Shown here one piece after another: positions 44,958-56,488 of a stretch of 64,000 nucleotides of DNA. The stretch's first letter is position 1. The number at the start of each line of letters is the position of its first letter. Source of the DNA: Porphyra umbilicalis (lineage: Eukaryota > Rhodophyta > Bangiophyceae > Bangiales > Bangiaceae); assembly GCA_002049455.2 (NCBI GenBank), contig KV918869.1:124001-188000 (forward strand), in the 5' to 3' direction. The notes beneath the pieces are model-generated. The model searched no databases, was not told the DNA's origin, and saw nothing but the letters and a program-made list of their open reading frames with translations. The position numbers and the translations under genes were made by a program.

Positions 44958-45379
44958 TGTTGAGCTCTGCTCGGGAATTCCATTGGAGCTATACTTACAC
45001 GCGGGCTCTTGGTGCCTCAAGCTCGTGTACTTGTTGGCATTTCATTGTTGTATGACTTGTACTTGTTTGTACTTGATTTGTGTATCTCTTGGTGAGCCCC
45101 CTCCCTTCTTGTGGTGAGCTCGGGGAGATTGTGCGTGGCGTGGTGACTGGATTGTGCGGCGGTGGGCGGCTTAGCACAGGGGAGGTGCATGCTCCGCTTT
45201 GGGAGGTGCGCCGCAGGCCCTGCACACGCGGAGAGTGGAACTGCCTGGGGAAGCACTGAGAGGGGGTCTTCCCTGCGACTGGCAGAGGGGTCGCCTGGGG
45301 TATATCAGGCGGTCCTAGTGGGCCCAAGACCGCCATCCAAGTAAACCAACGCATCCACCTATCTACCTCCCGCTTCACA
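44958..45379 (+). repeat. 5' LTR of Ty1/Copia element (422 bp)
   Basis: TGTTGAGCTC...CGCTTCACA. I see no difference from the 3' LTR at 50191-50612. It holds a TATATC motif (45301-45306), a plausible core promoter. The next bases, GGTTATTGGCCCAGC, are the presumed primer-binding site. Confidence 0.95.
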
Positions 45380-45536
45380 GGTTATTGGCCCAGCTGTCGC
45401 TGGTGGTAATCGTCGTCTTCCGTGCGGTCGCTGGTCGGACGACGTTGCTCGGGTTGCGGTGTGTTCCGGCGTCGCGCGGGCCGATACCGCCGTCGACGTC
45501 GTCAGTGCGGTGCTTGGTCGCGCCGCTGTCGTCAAC

Positions 45537-48500
45537 ATGTCGGACTACGGCCGCCTTAGCGGCCCACGGTTCGCGCAGCTGGACGACGATTACAAGGTGT
45601 GGGCGGCGTCCCAGCGTGCGCAGCTCAAGAAAGAGAAGCTGTGGACGGCCGTCGTGACGGACCGCCCTGCTTCTGGTTCGGACGACAAGAAGTCCGACCC
45701 GGTGGTCGAAGCGTGGGACGCCATGAACGAGGCGGCGCTGGCGACCATCCAGATGTCGGTCAAGCCCGTGCATCTCAACACGGTCACGTCGGTTGACACG
45801 GCCAAGAAGGCGTGGGACGCGCTCAAGGTCATGTTCGAGGCACGTGACAATGCGCAGCTGCTGCGGCTCATAGACGAGCTGAGCAGCCTGAAGAAGGGCG
45901 ACGACGAAAACATCATCAAGTTTGCGTCGCGCGCCAAGATGATCCGGGACGAGCTTGCCATGCTCGGAAACCCGGTGGACGACAACACGCTCGCACTGCG
46001 TGTCTTGTCGGGGCTTCCGTCAGAGTACGGGATGCTCAGGACGGTCTTGGAGAACAAGGACACCAAGCTCGTCATGTCGGACGTGACGGCTAAGCTGCTG
46101 CAAGTGGAGCAGCGGAGCATTACCGTCGCCGCGTCGAAGCCTTCTGGCAGTGTCAAGTCACAAGCCTTTGCGGCAGCGGCGCACAAGAAGTCGTCTGACA
46201 AGAAGTCGATCGTGTGCTTCTACTGCAACAAGAAAGGGCACATGCAGCGCGACTGCTACAAGAAGAAGGCGGACGAGGCCAAGGGCAAGGGCAAGCCCGG
46301 CGGTGGTGGTCGTGAAGGCGGCCACGGCGGCGGGCCCCACGCGGGTGCCGCTCTGGCCTACACTGCTTCCACCGGCAATGCCGGGAGCAGCAAGGCTCAC
46401 GGGAGCACACGCGGGTTATCAACCTGGGTGCTTGACTCTGGCGCAACCAACCACATGGCCGCCGGGGATAAAGGCTTCACCGTCCGGACGGCGGGAAGCG
46501 GGGCCGAGGTCACCTTGGCCAACGGCGAAAAGGTGCCCATCAAGGGGCACGGCCACGTCTCAATGGACGTTGGCAAAGGAAACACCAAGACGCGCATGGT
46601 TCTTTGGGATGCTATGCTCGTTCCGGACCTGACTAGCAACCTGCTGTCGGTTCGAGCAGTCGACCGCAATCGAGGTGCGGTGGTGTTTGTCGACGACGCC
46701 TGCTACATTCTTAGCGACGGGGATGCTGTACGCTTGAGCGGGGTGCTCGACAAGGCGTCGGTGGTCGGCAAGGTGAACGACCTGGAGCAGTATGTGCTCA
46801 AGGTGACGCCAGTCCAGGCGTCAGCTAACGCGTCATCCACGCGCATAGCTGGGAGGGCGGAGCTGTGGCACCGTCGGTTCAACCACTTGGGGTTGGAGAA
46901 CCTCGGGCGGCCACTATGGTCGACGGCATGCCGTCGTCAGTGGCAGACGCCAAGCGCGTCATTGGCACTGTGTGTGTGCCGTGTGTGGACGGCAAGATGG
47001 TTCAGGCGCCGAGCCCCCGCTCGTCGACAGCGACGACCAAGTGCGAACTGGTGCACACCGACATTGGTGGCCCACTCACTGAGTCGCTGGGTGGTTCCAT
47101 CTACTTTATGACGGCGCTGGAGGACTCCACGGGGTTCATCACGGCTACGCCTATCAAGAAAAAAGGGATGGCACCGGACGTGCTCAAGACGCGTATCAAG
47201 CAGCTTGAGACGCTGACGGGGGTCAAGGTCAAGCGCGTCCGTCATGACGGTGCCAAGGAGTACGTCACCAACGACCTCAAGGCGTGGTACGAGGACAAGG
47301 GCATCACGTCGGAGATGACGGCGCCGTACAAGTCACAGCAGAACGGTAAAGCGGAGCGGGTGAACCGCACGCTGATGGAGCGCGTGCGTGCTGCTCTGCT
47401 CGATGCCGGGGCGGAGGAGGAGCTGTGGGCTGAGGCGTTGGCCTCCGTCGTCCATGTGCTCAACCGGTCCCCCAAAGCGGGGCTGGACGTGACACCGCTG
47501 GAAGCTCTAACGGGTCGACGCCCCAACGTCGCGGGATTCCGCGTTTGGGGGAGTCGGGCGTGGGCGCTCAAGCCCAAGAAGCAGCAACGCAAGCTGGAGC
47601 CAAGGACCGACGTCAGCCGCTTTGTCGGCTACACGGTCGGTAACAAGGCCTACCGCATCCTCGACGACGAGACGAACCAAGTCTTCGAGCGTCGAGACGT
47701 GCTGATGGAGGAGGACCCGGCTAAGGTCAAGGCGTCGGCAGTCGGGTCAAGCGCTGGTCCCCGACTGACGGCGGGAAATGACGGCGGCAAGGATGACGCC
47801 ACGGAAGGGGCAATGGACATGCTCGACGCTGAACGCGGGCGAGAGGACGAGTACGCCCCCGACGACACCTCTGACAGCGACGAAGAAGTCGGTCCTCCCT
47901 CCCTTGCTGAAGATAGCGGGGAGGACGTCGAGGATTGCTCCGATGGCTCGACACCGGCGGGCGGTCAAGGACCTGCTACCTGTGACAGCGCAGCACCTGG
48001 GCCTCGTCGCTCAAAGCGAAAGCCAGCTCCCAAGGTAACATGGTGGGAGAAGGAGCCCAAGGCGTACTTGGCAAGCGGTACAAAGAGTGCGGCTGAGTCG
48101 GGCTGCGACCTACACAAGCCCCCGGCAAGCGAGAAAGAGGCACGTGCTCGTTCTGATTGGCCGCGTTGGAAGCAGGCCATCAAGGAGGAGGTGGCAGCGC
48201 ACAAGAAGCTTGGCACCTGGTCCAAGATTAAGGTGAACAACAAGAAGCACAAGGCCATCAAGACGCGTTTTGTGTTCGACATCAAACACGACGCGGAGGG
48301 CAAGATGACGCGCTACAAGGCTCGCCTCGTGGCCCAAGGTTTCAACCAAGTGCCGGGGCGGGACTTTGACGAGACGTGCGCGCCTGTGCCCAGCGCGACT
48401 ACCACACGGGCCCTCTTTGCTGTGGCTGCAGCCTCGGGCTGGGAGGTTCACCATGTCGACGTCAAGACAGCCTTCCTCAACGCCAAGATGGACAAGGAGA

Positions 48501-49711
48501 TGTACATCAAACTCCCCGACGGTATCGAGCCGGAGTACGTGGAGGAGATGTGTCGGCTTAACCTGGCGCTCTACGGGACAAAGCAGGCTGGGCGGCTGTG
48601 GGGCATCAAGCGCGACAAGGAGCTCAAGGAGATCGGTGCACTGCGATCCAAGGTAGACCCGTGCCTCTACGAGTGGTGCCACCCTGTGCATGGGCGCGTC
48701 TTCATCCTCGTGTACGTCGACGACCTTATCGTGGCGGGCGAGAAGCTGTCTGGAGTTGCTGCCGTCAAGCGCTCTGTGTCGGCAAAGTTCGAAGTACGTG
48801 ACATGGGGGAGGTTAACGACTTCATTGGCATGAAGGTCATGCGTGACCGTGAGTCAAAGACGCTCACTCTGAGCAACCCGGGGCACACGGTGACGCTGCT
48901 GGAGGCGTTTGGAATGGAGACCTCCACCCCGAACAAGGCACCAATGGCGTCAGGGGTCAAGCTGACTAAGACGGGCGAGGACCTGCTGCCGGAGGGTAAC
49001 CGGTACGCCGAGTTGGTCGGCTCCCTCCTCTACCTGTCCACCACGACAAGGCCGGACATCGCCTTTGCCGTGGGGGTGCTGTAGCGCTTCATGTTGTGCC
49101 CTGAGCAGGACCACATGCGCGCAGCAAAGGGGGTATTGCGCTACCTGCGCGGGACAACCCGCCTTGGAGTGGTCTACGGCGGCAGCGAGCCGCTGCAGGG
49201 GTTTGTCGACGCCGACTGGGCGGGCGACGTTGACGGCCGTCGGTCGACGACAGGCTTCGTCTTCACCCTCAATGGCTGGCCCATCGCGTGGGCAAGCAAA
49301 CGCCAGTCGACGGTGGCAACCTCGACGGCCGAAGCGGAGTACGTGGCCGCCGCGATGGCAACCAAGGAGGCGCTGTGGCTACGCAAGCTGCTGTCAGCGC
49401 TGGAGGTCGATGGCGGGGCCGTGCCGATGGGGGAAGACAACCAGGCTTGCCTCGCCTTGGTCAACAACCCCGAAGCCACCGGGCGTACCAAGCACGTGGA
49501 CGTCGCGTACCATATGGTGCGTGACTACGTGGCGCGCGGGGAGGTGACGTTCTACTTCCTCCCTAGCGTGGACATGCCGGCAGATGGGCTGACGAAGCCG
49601 CTGCCGGCCCCGGCGTTCATCCTGTTTCGCCGCGTCATCGGCGTTGGCTCGGATCTGGGCACCTTGGGGCTTGGCGCTACGCCGGCCCCACGTCCTGTTT
49701 CCACGTGCTGA
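45537..49711 (+). CDS. gag-pol: Copia gag-pol polyprotein (one frame shift, one in-frame stop)
   Basis: Replication polyprotein of the element. ATG at 45537 (MSDYGRLSG). UBN2-like gag with LRLIDELSSLKKGD; zinc knuckle CFYCNKKGHMQRDC at about 46216-46257; protease WVLDSGATNHM at about 46425; pre-integrase HRRFNHLG then, after a one-base frame break at about 46895-46910, CVPC; integrase core HTDIGGPL, RHDGAKEY and QQNGKAERVNRTLME (about 47055-47380); RT with VPGRDFDETCAPVPS, LYGTKQAGRLW and the catalytic YVDD (about 48715); TAG at 49082-49084; then RNase H VDADWAGD, STAEAEY, TKHVDVAYH; stop TGA at 49709-49711. It is about 1,390 codons, the usual Copia size. The two lesions mean this copy needs help in trans. 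Confidence 0.93.
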
Positions 49712-49795
49712 GCCCCTCCGTGGTCGGCGGAGGTCTGTGGCGGAGCCACACAGGTGACAGGCCGCGTGCCCTTTGCGTTTGGCATCGGCTTTGCG
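49712..49795 (+). other. Spacer after Copia pol
   Basis: Short untranslated stretch between the polyprotein stop and the 168-bp tandem duplication. Confidence 0.5.
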
Positions 49796-50131
49796 GCGGT
49801 TTGGGCCGGTTGTGGTGGCCGGACGGTCCGCTGGGGTATGTCATGTTGCTGTGCGAGTCGGCGGTGGTCGACTGAGCCCCTTTTCTGTTTTGCACTAACG
49901 GCGATTTTTTCTAGTGGATGGTATCGTTACCGTCCCGAAGAAAAATTGCGCGGAGTGCTTGGGGCGGTTTGGGCCGGTTGTGGTGGCCGGACGGTCGGCT
50001 GCGGTATGTCATGTTGCTGTGCGAGTCGGCGGTGGTCGACTGAGCCCCTTTTGTTTTTTTCACTAACGGCGATTTTTTCTTGTGGACGGTAACGGTACCG
50101 TCCCGAAGAAAAATCGCGCAGAGTGCTTGGG
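49796..50131 (+). repeat. Two 168-bp tandem repeats in the Copia 3' untranslated region
   Basis: 49796-49963 and 49964-50131 start GCGGTTTGGGCCGGTTGTGG and differ at a small number of bases. Each ends with a near-palindrome around GGTA(T/A)CGnTACCGTCCCG. A third, unique palindrome GACGGTATCGATACCGTC (50131-50148) follows directly. Untranslated tandem repeats with palindromes may be regulatory or RNA-structural; that is inference. Confidence 0.85.
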
Positions 50132-50190
50132 ACGGTATCGATACCGTCCGTTCCGGTGCACTTACATTAACTCCAATGGAATTGGGAGAG

Positions 50191-50612
50191 TGTTGAGCTC
50201 TGCTCGGGAATTCCATTGGAGCTATACTTACACGCGGGCTCTTGGTGCCTCAAGCTCGTGTACTTGTTGGCATTTCATTGTTGTATGACTTGTACTTGTT
50301 TGTACTTGATTTGTGTATCTCTTGGTGAGCCCCCTCCCTTCTTGTGGTGAGCTCGGGGAGATTGTGCGTGGCGTGGTGACTGGATTGTGCGGCGGTGGGC
50401 GGCTTAGCACAGGGGAGGTGCATGCTCCGCTTTGGGAGGTGCGCCGCAGGCCCTGCACACGCGGAGAGTGGAACTGCCTGGGGAAGCACTGAGAGGGGGT
50501 CTTCCCTGCGACTGGCAGAGGGGTCGCCTGGGGTATATCAGGCGGTCCTAGTGGGCCCAAGACCGCCATCCAAGTAAACCAACGCATCCACCTATCTACC
50601 TCCCGCTTCACA
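50191..50612 (+). repeat. 3' LTR of Ty1/Copia element (422 bp)
   Basis: Same sequence as 44958-45379 as far as I can read; it ends CGCTTCACA and is followed by the second TCCGC. Confidence 0.95.
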
Positions 50613-50617
50613 TCCGC

Positions 50618-52282
50618 CTTCCCTTCGGTCTGTTTAATGCCCCGGCGACCTTCCAACGGGCCATCGACATGATACTCGGGGGACTCCAGGGGAAGAGCTG
50701 CCTCGTGAACCTTGAAGACATCATCGTCTTCTCGCAGTCGGCGGGGGAACACGTGGAACACCTCCGGGAGGTCTTCACGGCGCTGTGCGGCGTGGGTGTC
50801 TCCCTGAAGGCCAAGAAGTGCCACATGTTCCAAAATGAGGTGGAGTATTTGGGCCATATCGTGGGACGGGGGGAGCTGAAGGTACAAGACAAGAAAATCG
50901 GCGGACTCAAGGAGGTGTCTCCCCCGCGGTGCAAGAAGGACCTACGTAGCTTCCTCGGGATGTGTAACGTCTATCGGAGGTTCGTTAAGGACTACGCCTA
51001 AGTGCCGCGGCCGTTGGCCGCCATGAAGAGTTCCAAGAGGCCCGACCGGTGGGACATGCTGTCCGACGAGGCCCTGCGGGCATTCGAAGAACTCAAGAGG
51101 CGACTCACGGAGGCCCCCATCCTGGCCCTACCGCGGCGACAAGGGACCTTCACGTTGGACACGGACGCAAGCGCGGGGCAGGTCGGCGTGGTCCTTCTAC
51201 AAGACCAACCCGACCAATCCACGCGGCCCGCTGGCTATTGGAGCCGCTAGTTCAACGCGACGGAGCGGAAAAACAGCACGACGGAGCGGGAGTGCCTCGC
51301 GGTGGTGTGGGCGTCCCTGCTCCTCCGCCCCTTCTTCGAAGGGACCCGCTTCACGGTACGCACGGACCACGCGGCACTCAAGTGGATGCTGCATATGGAC
51401 GGGGCCCACGGGAGGCTGATGCGGTGGCGGTTGCGGCTGGTGGAGTTCAACTACGTGGTACAGACACGGCCCGGGGCGTCACACCACGCGGTGGACACGA
51501 TGTCACGCATCTCAACACCCGCGGGAGACAAGGGGGCGATACCCGACGCGGTGCCGTTTCTGGCTTTGCCCAACTCGTCGGCCGCGTGGCAGTTGCCGCC
51601 GGAGACTAAGGGGAGACTCCAAGCCCCCCTGACGCTCGCCGAGCTCTTCGAGGGGCAGGCGGAGGATGGTCGGTGCAAGGAGGTCCGCGCGGCATTGGAC
51701 GGCAACGACAAGTCGCGGTTCCACGACGACCCGAATGGCCTGCTGGTGCGCACGGCGCTGTTGGATGGGGCCGCGCAAGTCTACGTGCCGACCCACATGC
51801 GCTACGGGGTGATGATGCGGGAGCACTACCCTCCGCGAGCCGGGCACCCGGGGGCGAAGAAGATGTACACGTCGATGCGACGGTGGTTTTATTGGGAATC
51901 AATGGTGGTGGACGTCTACGCCTTCGTGGCCAACTGCACGCAGTGCGCGAGGAACGGCGTCGGCAAGCGACGCAAGACAAACTACCTCAATACCTTTCCC
52001 CCGACGAAGCCACTGCCGGATCTGTGTATGGACCTGCTCGGCCCGCTCCTTCGGACGGCGGCGGGAAACGAACACCTGTTGGTCATCGTGGATCGCTTCA
52101 TCAAGATGACGCGGGCCATCTTCCTCCAGAGGATTGACGCGGAGACCATCGCGGCAGCCTTTTTTGACAACCGGGTGGCGGCGTCCGGACCCCCGGCGAC
52201 GTTGTTATCGGACAATGGCCCCCAGTTCCGCTCCACGTTCTTCCACGGGGTTTGCTCGCTCCTCGGGATCCCCAACCGGTAC
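50618..52282 (+). pseudogene. pol: Gypsy RT (C-terminal part), RNase H and integrase (N-terminal part)
   Basis: Resumes exactly where the Copia element entered: LPFGLFNAPATFQRAID, then the catalytic site as VNLEDIIVFS instead of the usual Y-x-D-D, so the first catalytic Asp is Glu. Continues with RT thumb FLGMCNVYRRFVKDYA, TAA at 50999-51001, RNase H LDTDASAGQVGVVL, TAG at 51248-51250, and ERECLAVVWA. Then the integrase zinc-binding region HPGAKKMYTSMRRWFYWESM with CTQCARNG, and core MDLLGPLL and LSDNGPQFRS, up to the hAT insertion at 52283-52290. Several stops plus an altered RT active site: inactive. Confidence 0.9.
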
Positions 52283-52290
52283 TACACGAC
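52283..52290. other. hAT-type target-site duplication (TACACGAC), left
   Basis: An exact second copy is at 54636-54643. Eight bp is the length used by hAT transposons. Confidence 0.88.
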
Positions 52291-54635
52291 CAGGGCCTGA
52301 GGTGGATGAAGTAGAGCCAGACATATCCGCACATTATACTCGTAATAATCCATAATCCATGCCGCAGCCGCGTATCCATATCGTACTCTGTTCATTTACC
52401 GCCGGACATACTGAGCCTGAATGACTCTCCAAAGGCCGGATATAATATAATCTCAATCGAATTTCCACCTTGCCTGATCCGGCTCACATATTCTGCGCCG
52501 CAGTGCTGGCGCGTTGGGATGCCTCCCCACCCTGTTCAACCGCCATCATCTGGCAGTGCCAAGCGGCGATCTTGCCGGAAAACTCCCGAACGGTTCTGTC
52601 CCGTGTCTGAAACGGCTTGCCTTATTGTCAACGGCCCGCGCGAGATTCCGAACGGGCACCCCCGGGTGAGCACACCAGATTTTCAACGATCCCTACTGAC
52701 GAGGACCGCTGCACTATCCAATTAAAATCCAACAACCAAATGGTACTTGACGGCGGTTCATCGCGACTAGGGTTGTGCATCAGAGAATCTCCACCAATGG
52801 AGCCAACCGTCCAACCCAACGGCCACGTGTGCACAACGTGTGGTGCTGTCGCTGGCTCTCCAAACGCAGGGCCAAAACTAAGCAGATCACGTCTCAAACT
52901 TGGGCTCGTCTCGACGTCTCTGGCGGTGGGCCTCATTTGTGGCACGCCAGTATTCCCACAGATGCACTTCAGAGAATCTCCATGACTGCCAGATCGTCTC
53001 GCAACTGTCTGCAAGCCACGGGTCACGCTTTCCATTGGCTTTCGTGGTTCGAACAGGGAGCCAGGGGTTGGCCAAACGACTCGGGGCGTCTCGAAACAGG
53101 CCTGTTTGGAGTGGCGCTGCCGTTCAAGCTCCAAAAGAAGGGCGATCCCGCGAGGCCACCACGAGATGCACTAAGGGATTAGAAAATGTGAACCGGTCTA
53201 TTTTTGGGCCATCACAGCCCCGTCACACCCGAGTTTTGGAGCGGATCCCAGCCACCAGTGCTCCAACCGTCCAAACGGCCAAACGGTGCCACGTTTGGCT
53301 CTTTGGACGGTTGGAGCCATTGGTGGAGACGCTCTCACGCCCCTTTTTGGGTGGCGGGGTGGGCGATGCACGCCTGATCACGCCCTTCTGCACGCCCCCA
53401 ACATTGGCACGCCCCTCTTCACGCCCCCAATGTAGCCCCCATGTTTTGACACTTACTTGATAGGCGATTCAAAGTACCCAATATTCTTGCAATTTGGATG
53501 CTTCAAAGGACAACAAAAATGCCAGAAAACACGCGATACACTCTCTTGGCCTCTGCCACTCTGCGTCAAAGATGCATTGCGGCATCACTGGACGTCAGCT
53601 CGCCTGGCCTCCTCCGGCTGCCCCACCGCCCGCAGTCCCACCCATCTCACCGCGCACAAAGCCAGAGCAGATGGTCATCAAATCATTCTCGGTCATGGCC
53701 GCGGGGGCGTCCTCGTCGCCGGGACGACCAACAACCTGTCCAGGGACGCCGGAGCCAGCCGTGGCGCAACGGGCGACCTCCTCGTTCAGAAGGCGCGTAG
53801 CGCGCCGCCGGCGCCCCCTCCATCACTGCCGTCGGCCTGGTCGTGGCTGGCGCGCGATGCGCCGCATTCAACGTCCTCATTGGCGCCTGTGTCGAGGAGC
53901 CCCTCTGCGTCCTCCCTGGCTGATGACAGCAGATGGCCGTTGCTGTGCCCATCCCGCACAGATGGCGCCCGCGCATCATAGCGTCGAGCACCTTGTTTGT
54001 GGGCACAAGACGGAAAACTTTTCCCCACGCCTCATAGCGTCGAGCACCGTGTTTGTGGACGCTCGACGGTGCAGTAAGACACCGCGCCCTAAATAAGTAA
54101 CGAAGGTGGCACGGAACTGCACCGAAAAATAACCAATGGACTGGCGCACCAAGAGCGCATTTGATATTATCTACTTTTATTTCAAGCACGCCCGAACCTC
54201 GCTCCGAAAATTCTGGGCGTGCAGGGCGTGACACGCCCAAAACACGTGAAACTGCACGCCCCAGGCGTGCAATCTAGCACGCCCCGGGCGTTTTGCGCAA
54301 CCCTAATCGCGACAAACGCTTGTGAAAAGACACGAGTATGTAAATAGCAAGTAAGAATGTACCTGGAGAGATGTCTCCTTTCATTTCATTTCGATACAAT
54401 TTCAGTCTCGTTCCAGATCCATCATCCAAGAGAATATATTCAATCTGTCTACCCTAACTACATCCAAAATCCTACTAATTGAATATTCGACTAAAATATT
54501 GATCCTGACTCGGCCCGTCCCCGCAAGATCTGATTTTGGATATATGACCTCGTCAAATACTCTATCCAGAGTGCATGTAAGGGGATGTGGATTATATCCT
54601 AATGCAACCAAACGTGCCTGATTCCAAAGCCCCTG
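52291..54635. mobile_element. hAT-type non-autonomous transposon in Gypsy integrase, 2,345 bp
   Basis: Ends CAGGGCCTGAGG and (inverted) CAGGGGCTTTGG, the CAGGG terminus common in hAT elements, with an 8-bp TSD TACACGAC. AT-rich terminal 400 bp at both sides. No hAT transposase domain is visible. About 1.5 kb of its length is the second, nested element (52768-54305), so the original was about 800 bp. Confidence 0.87.
52768..54305. mobile_element. Nested hAT-type transposon, 1,538 bp
   Basis: Ends TAGGGTTGTGCA and (inverted) TAGGGTTGCGCA, with 8-bp duplications ATCGCGAC at 52760-52767 and 54306-54313. It sits inside the element above, so it is the younger insertion. Internal features: a long inverted repeat (52783-52812 with 53305-53336, shared core TCTCCACCAATGG) and two clusters of CACGCCC motifs (53333-53435 and 54185-54292). 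No transposase recognised. Confidence 0.85.
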
Positions 54636-54643
54636 TACACGAC

Positions 54644-55651
54644 GTACCACCCGCAGACGAATGGCCAAGTGGAAAGGTACAAGCGTACCATCGTGGGGTA
54701 GCTGCGGACGTCCGTCGAGGACCACCATGACCGATGGGACGAGCTTGTGTCGATGCTGACGTTGGCCTACAACAGTCGACCGCAGCAGAGCACCGGGGTG
54801 GCTCTTCTCGAGTTCGTCTCCCCCGAGCGGGTACGGAGTCTCTCCGTGGAACGCCTCGTCGGCTCCCCGGCATCCGAGGAGACGGACGGCAGCCCACAAG
54901 TGGTCCGCGAGGGCATCCGAGCGTGGCTGCGGAGCCTAAACCAGAAGGTGCGGAAGTCCCTCACGCTGGCACAGCTGCGGTACAAGAGGAGTCACGACGC
55001 CCTCGTACGACTGGTCAACAAGGACGTACACTCGGGGGACTGGGTGTTCGTCGATGGCCACGCGCGAACCAAGTATAAGCTCGGGACCCGCGCGGCCGGG
55101 CCGTACACGGTGTTGTCCCGCGGAGATCGCACTTTCTCGTTGGACATCGGTGGGTACCCTGAGACGGTGAGCAGTGACCACGTGACCGCGGCGCCGGGCC
55201 CGCCGGGGGATCCAAAGACGCTTCTGCAGAACCTCAGGGTCCCCAAGACATCGTGGTCCCCGATGGGCATCAACACACCGGCAAGGAGTTCGTGTTGGAG
55301 GCCTTCGTGGGCCATGAAGTCGTTGACGATGGGACGCTACGCCTGTGGACCCGCTGGTGGGAATACCACCCCGAGGAGGACACTCTCGAGTTGGCCAGTC
55401 TATTTGACCTACGTCAGATGCACCAGTACATGCGACGTGTGGGCCTACGAGTCGAAGAAGCCGGGTCGGTCGTCGACTTCCTCGCCTCGGACAATGTCCA
55501 TGCGGGACACGTGGGTTTTAAGTTCCAAATCGTGGTCGATCTTCGTTTACCACACGGTCCCGGTCGGAGCCACGTGGCCGTGGTGGTGACCATTACTGTC
55601 GAGCGGCGGGATCGTGGCCCTCCCCGTGGCCGCGCCGTCGGGCAGAATTGA
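54644..55651 (+). pseudogene. pol: Gypsy integrase (C-terminal part) and chromodomain
   Basis: Continues the integrase after the insertion: YHPQTNGQVERYKRT (about 54645-54690, the last catalytic Glu), a stop TAG shortly after, WDELVSMLTLAYNS, then the GPY-type region GDWVFVDGHAR, KYKLGTRAAGPYTVL. After a frame change near 55240 follows a chromodomain-like block FVLEAFVGHEV...RLWTRWWEYHPEEDTLEL (about 55290-55395), with aromatic cage-type residues. Stop at 55649-55651. The chromodomain would target integration to marked chromatin in an active chromovirus. Confidence 0.85.
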
Positions 55652-55801
55652 TCGGGCATAGTGGACGTGTCCTGAGGAAGCGGATCGGGCGGGCTGGCCC
55701 GTGCGGATCTGTCAGGAGGCGGATCGCAAGGTGGGATCGGAATTCGGTTCGGGGTACAAGGGGCGCTCTCGTGTGGAGTATGAAAATGACCTACGAGGGG
55801 T

Positions 55802-56488
55802 TTACTGGTCGCTGACGTGCCGACCGGCACCGTCGACGCAACGACACCTTCTACACTCTGAGCTTCTACAACCCCGTGGGGTAGTCCCCTCTCTCCCGTC
55901 ATGCTTCATCCTCCCCTTGCTCAGCGGCGCCTCGAGGCGGGCCCACTCGATACGGAGGATGGCCCACGGGGTATGCCGCCTCGCGTGGAGGTCGTCCTTC
56001 GTGTCCGCGGGGACCCACGGGAGTTCCGCCATGCTGCCGTATGGTAAATCCACCCCGTAGCACCACGCGGAGCTCGGCAGGTTCAAGCGCGAGCGGGTCG
56101 CCGTGGCACAACTTAGGTACTCAGCTCCATGACGGGCTACGACGTGGCCTGTGAGCCCGCCCCGGTGATGGTTGCGGGCGGTCGTCGACTGGACCATCGC
56201 GGGGTCTTCCTTGTCGGACGCCCCGATGAACGGGGGAGACGATAAGGTGTAGGCGAAGGTCGGCACCAACGGTGGGTCCGCGGAAGGGTCATCCATGAAG
56301 CCGACGTAAGAACGGCGGTACCCCACCTCGCGGCTACGCCGAACCACGGTGATCGACGAGGCTCGGTCATCAAGAGACGGTACGCCGGCGTGAGGCTTGG
56401 CGGCAGTCTGCTTGGCGAACGGGTTGTCGGGGCGCACCGAGTCGATGCCCAGGAACGACGCGTGGGCCAGCGTGTCCGCTTCGCCCAT
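55802..56488 (-). CDS. Antisense open frame in the Gypsy 3' spacer (229 codons, unknown)
   Basis: ATG at 56488 (MGEADTLAHASFLGIDSVRP), open on the strand opposite to pol, within the 1.6-kb spacer between the chromodomain and the 3' LTR. Balanced amino-acid composition in the first 180 residues, unlike GC-driven open frames. No family recognised. Antisense genes in this position are known for some plant Gypsy elements, but homology to those is not claimed. The remainder of the spacer (56489-57294) is G-rich without a gene. Confidence 0.4.
   Translation of the reverse strand: MGEADTLAHASFLGIDSVRPDNPFAKQTAAKPHAGVPSLDDRASSITVVRRSREVGYRRSYVGFMDDPSADPPLVPTFAYTLSSPPFIGASDKEDPAMVQSTTARNHHRGGLTGHVVARHGAEYLSCATATRSRLNLPSSAWCYGVDLPYGSMAELPWVPADTKDDLHARRHTPWAILRIEWARLEAPLSKGRMKHDGREGTTPRGCRSSECRRCRCVDGAGRHVSDQ

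Larger units (their letters stand above)
44958..50612 (+). mobile_element. Ty1/Copia LTR retrotransposon, 5,655 bp, recent
   Basis: Matching 422-bp LTRs, 5-bp TCCGC duplication, gag-protease-integrase-RT-RNase H order (Copia order), and a polypurine tract GGGAGAG right before the 3' LTR. Inserted inside the RT of the Gypsy element. One frame shift and one stop in the polyprotein. Confidence 0.96.
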
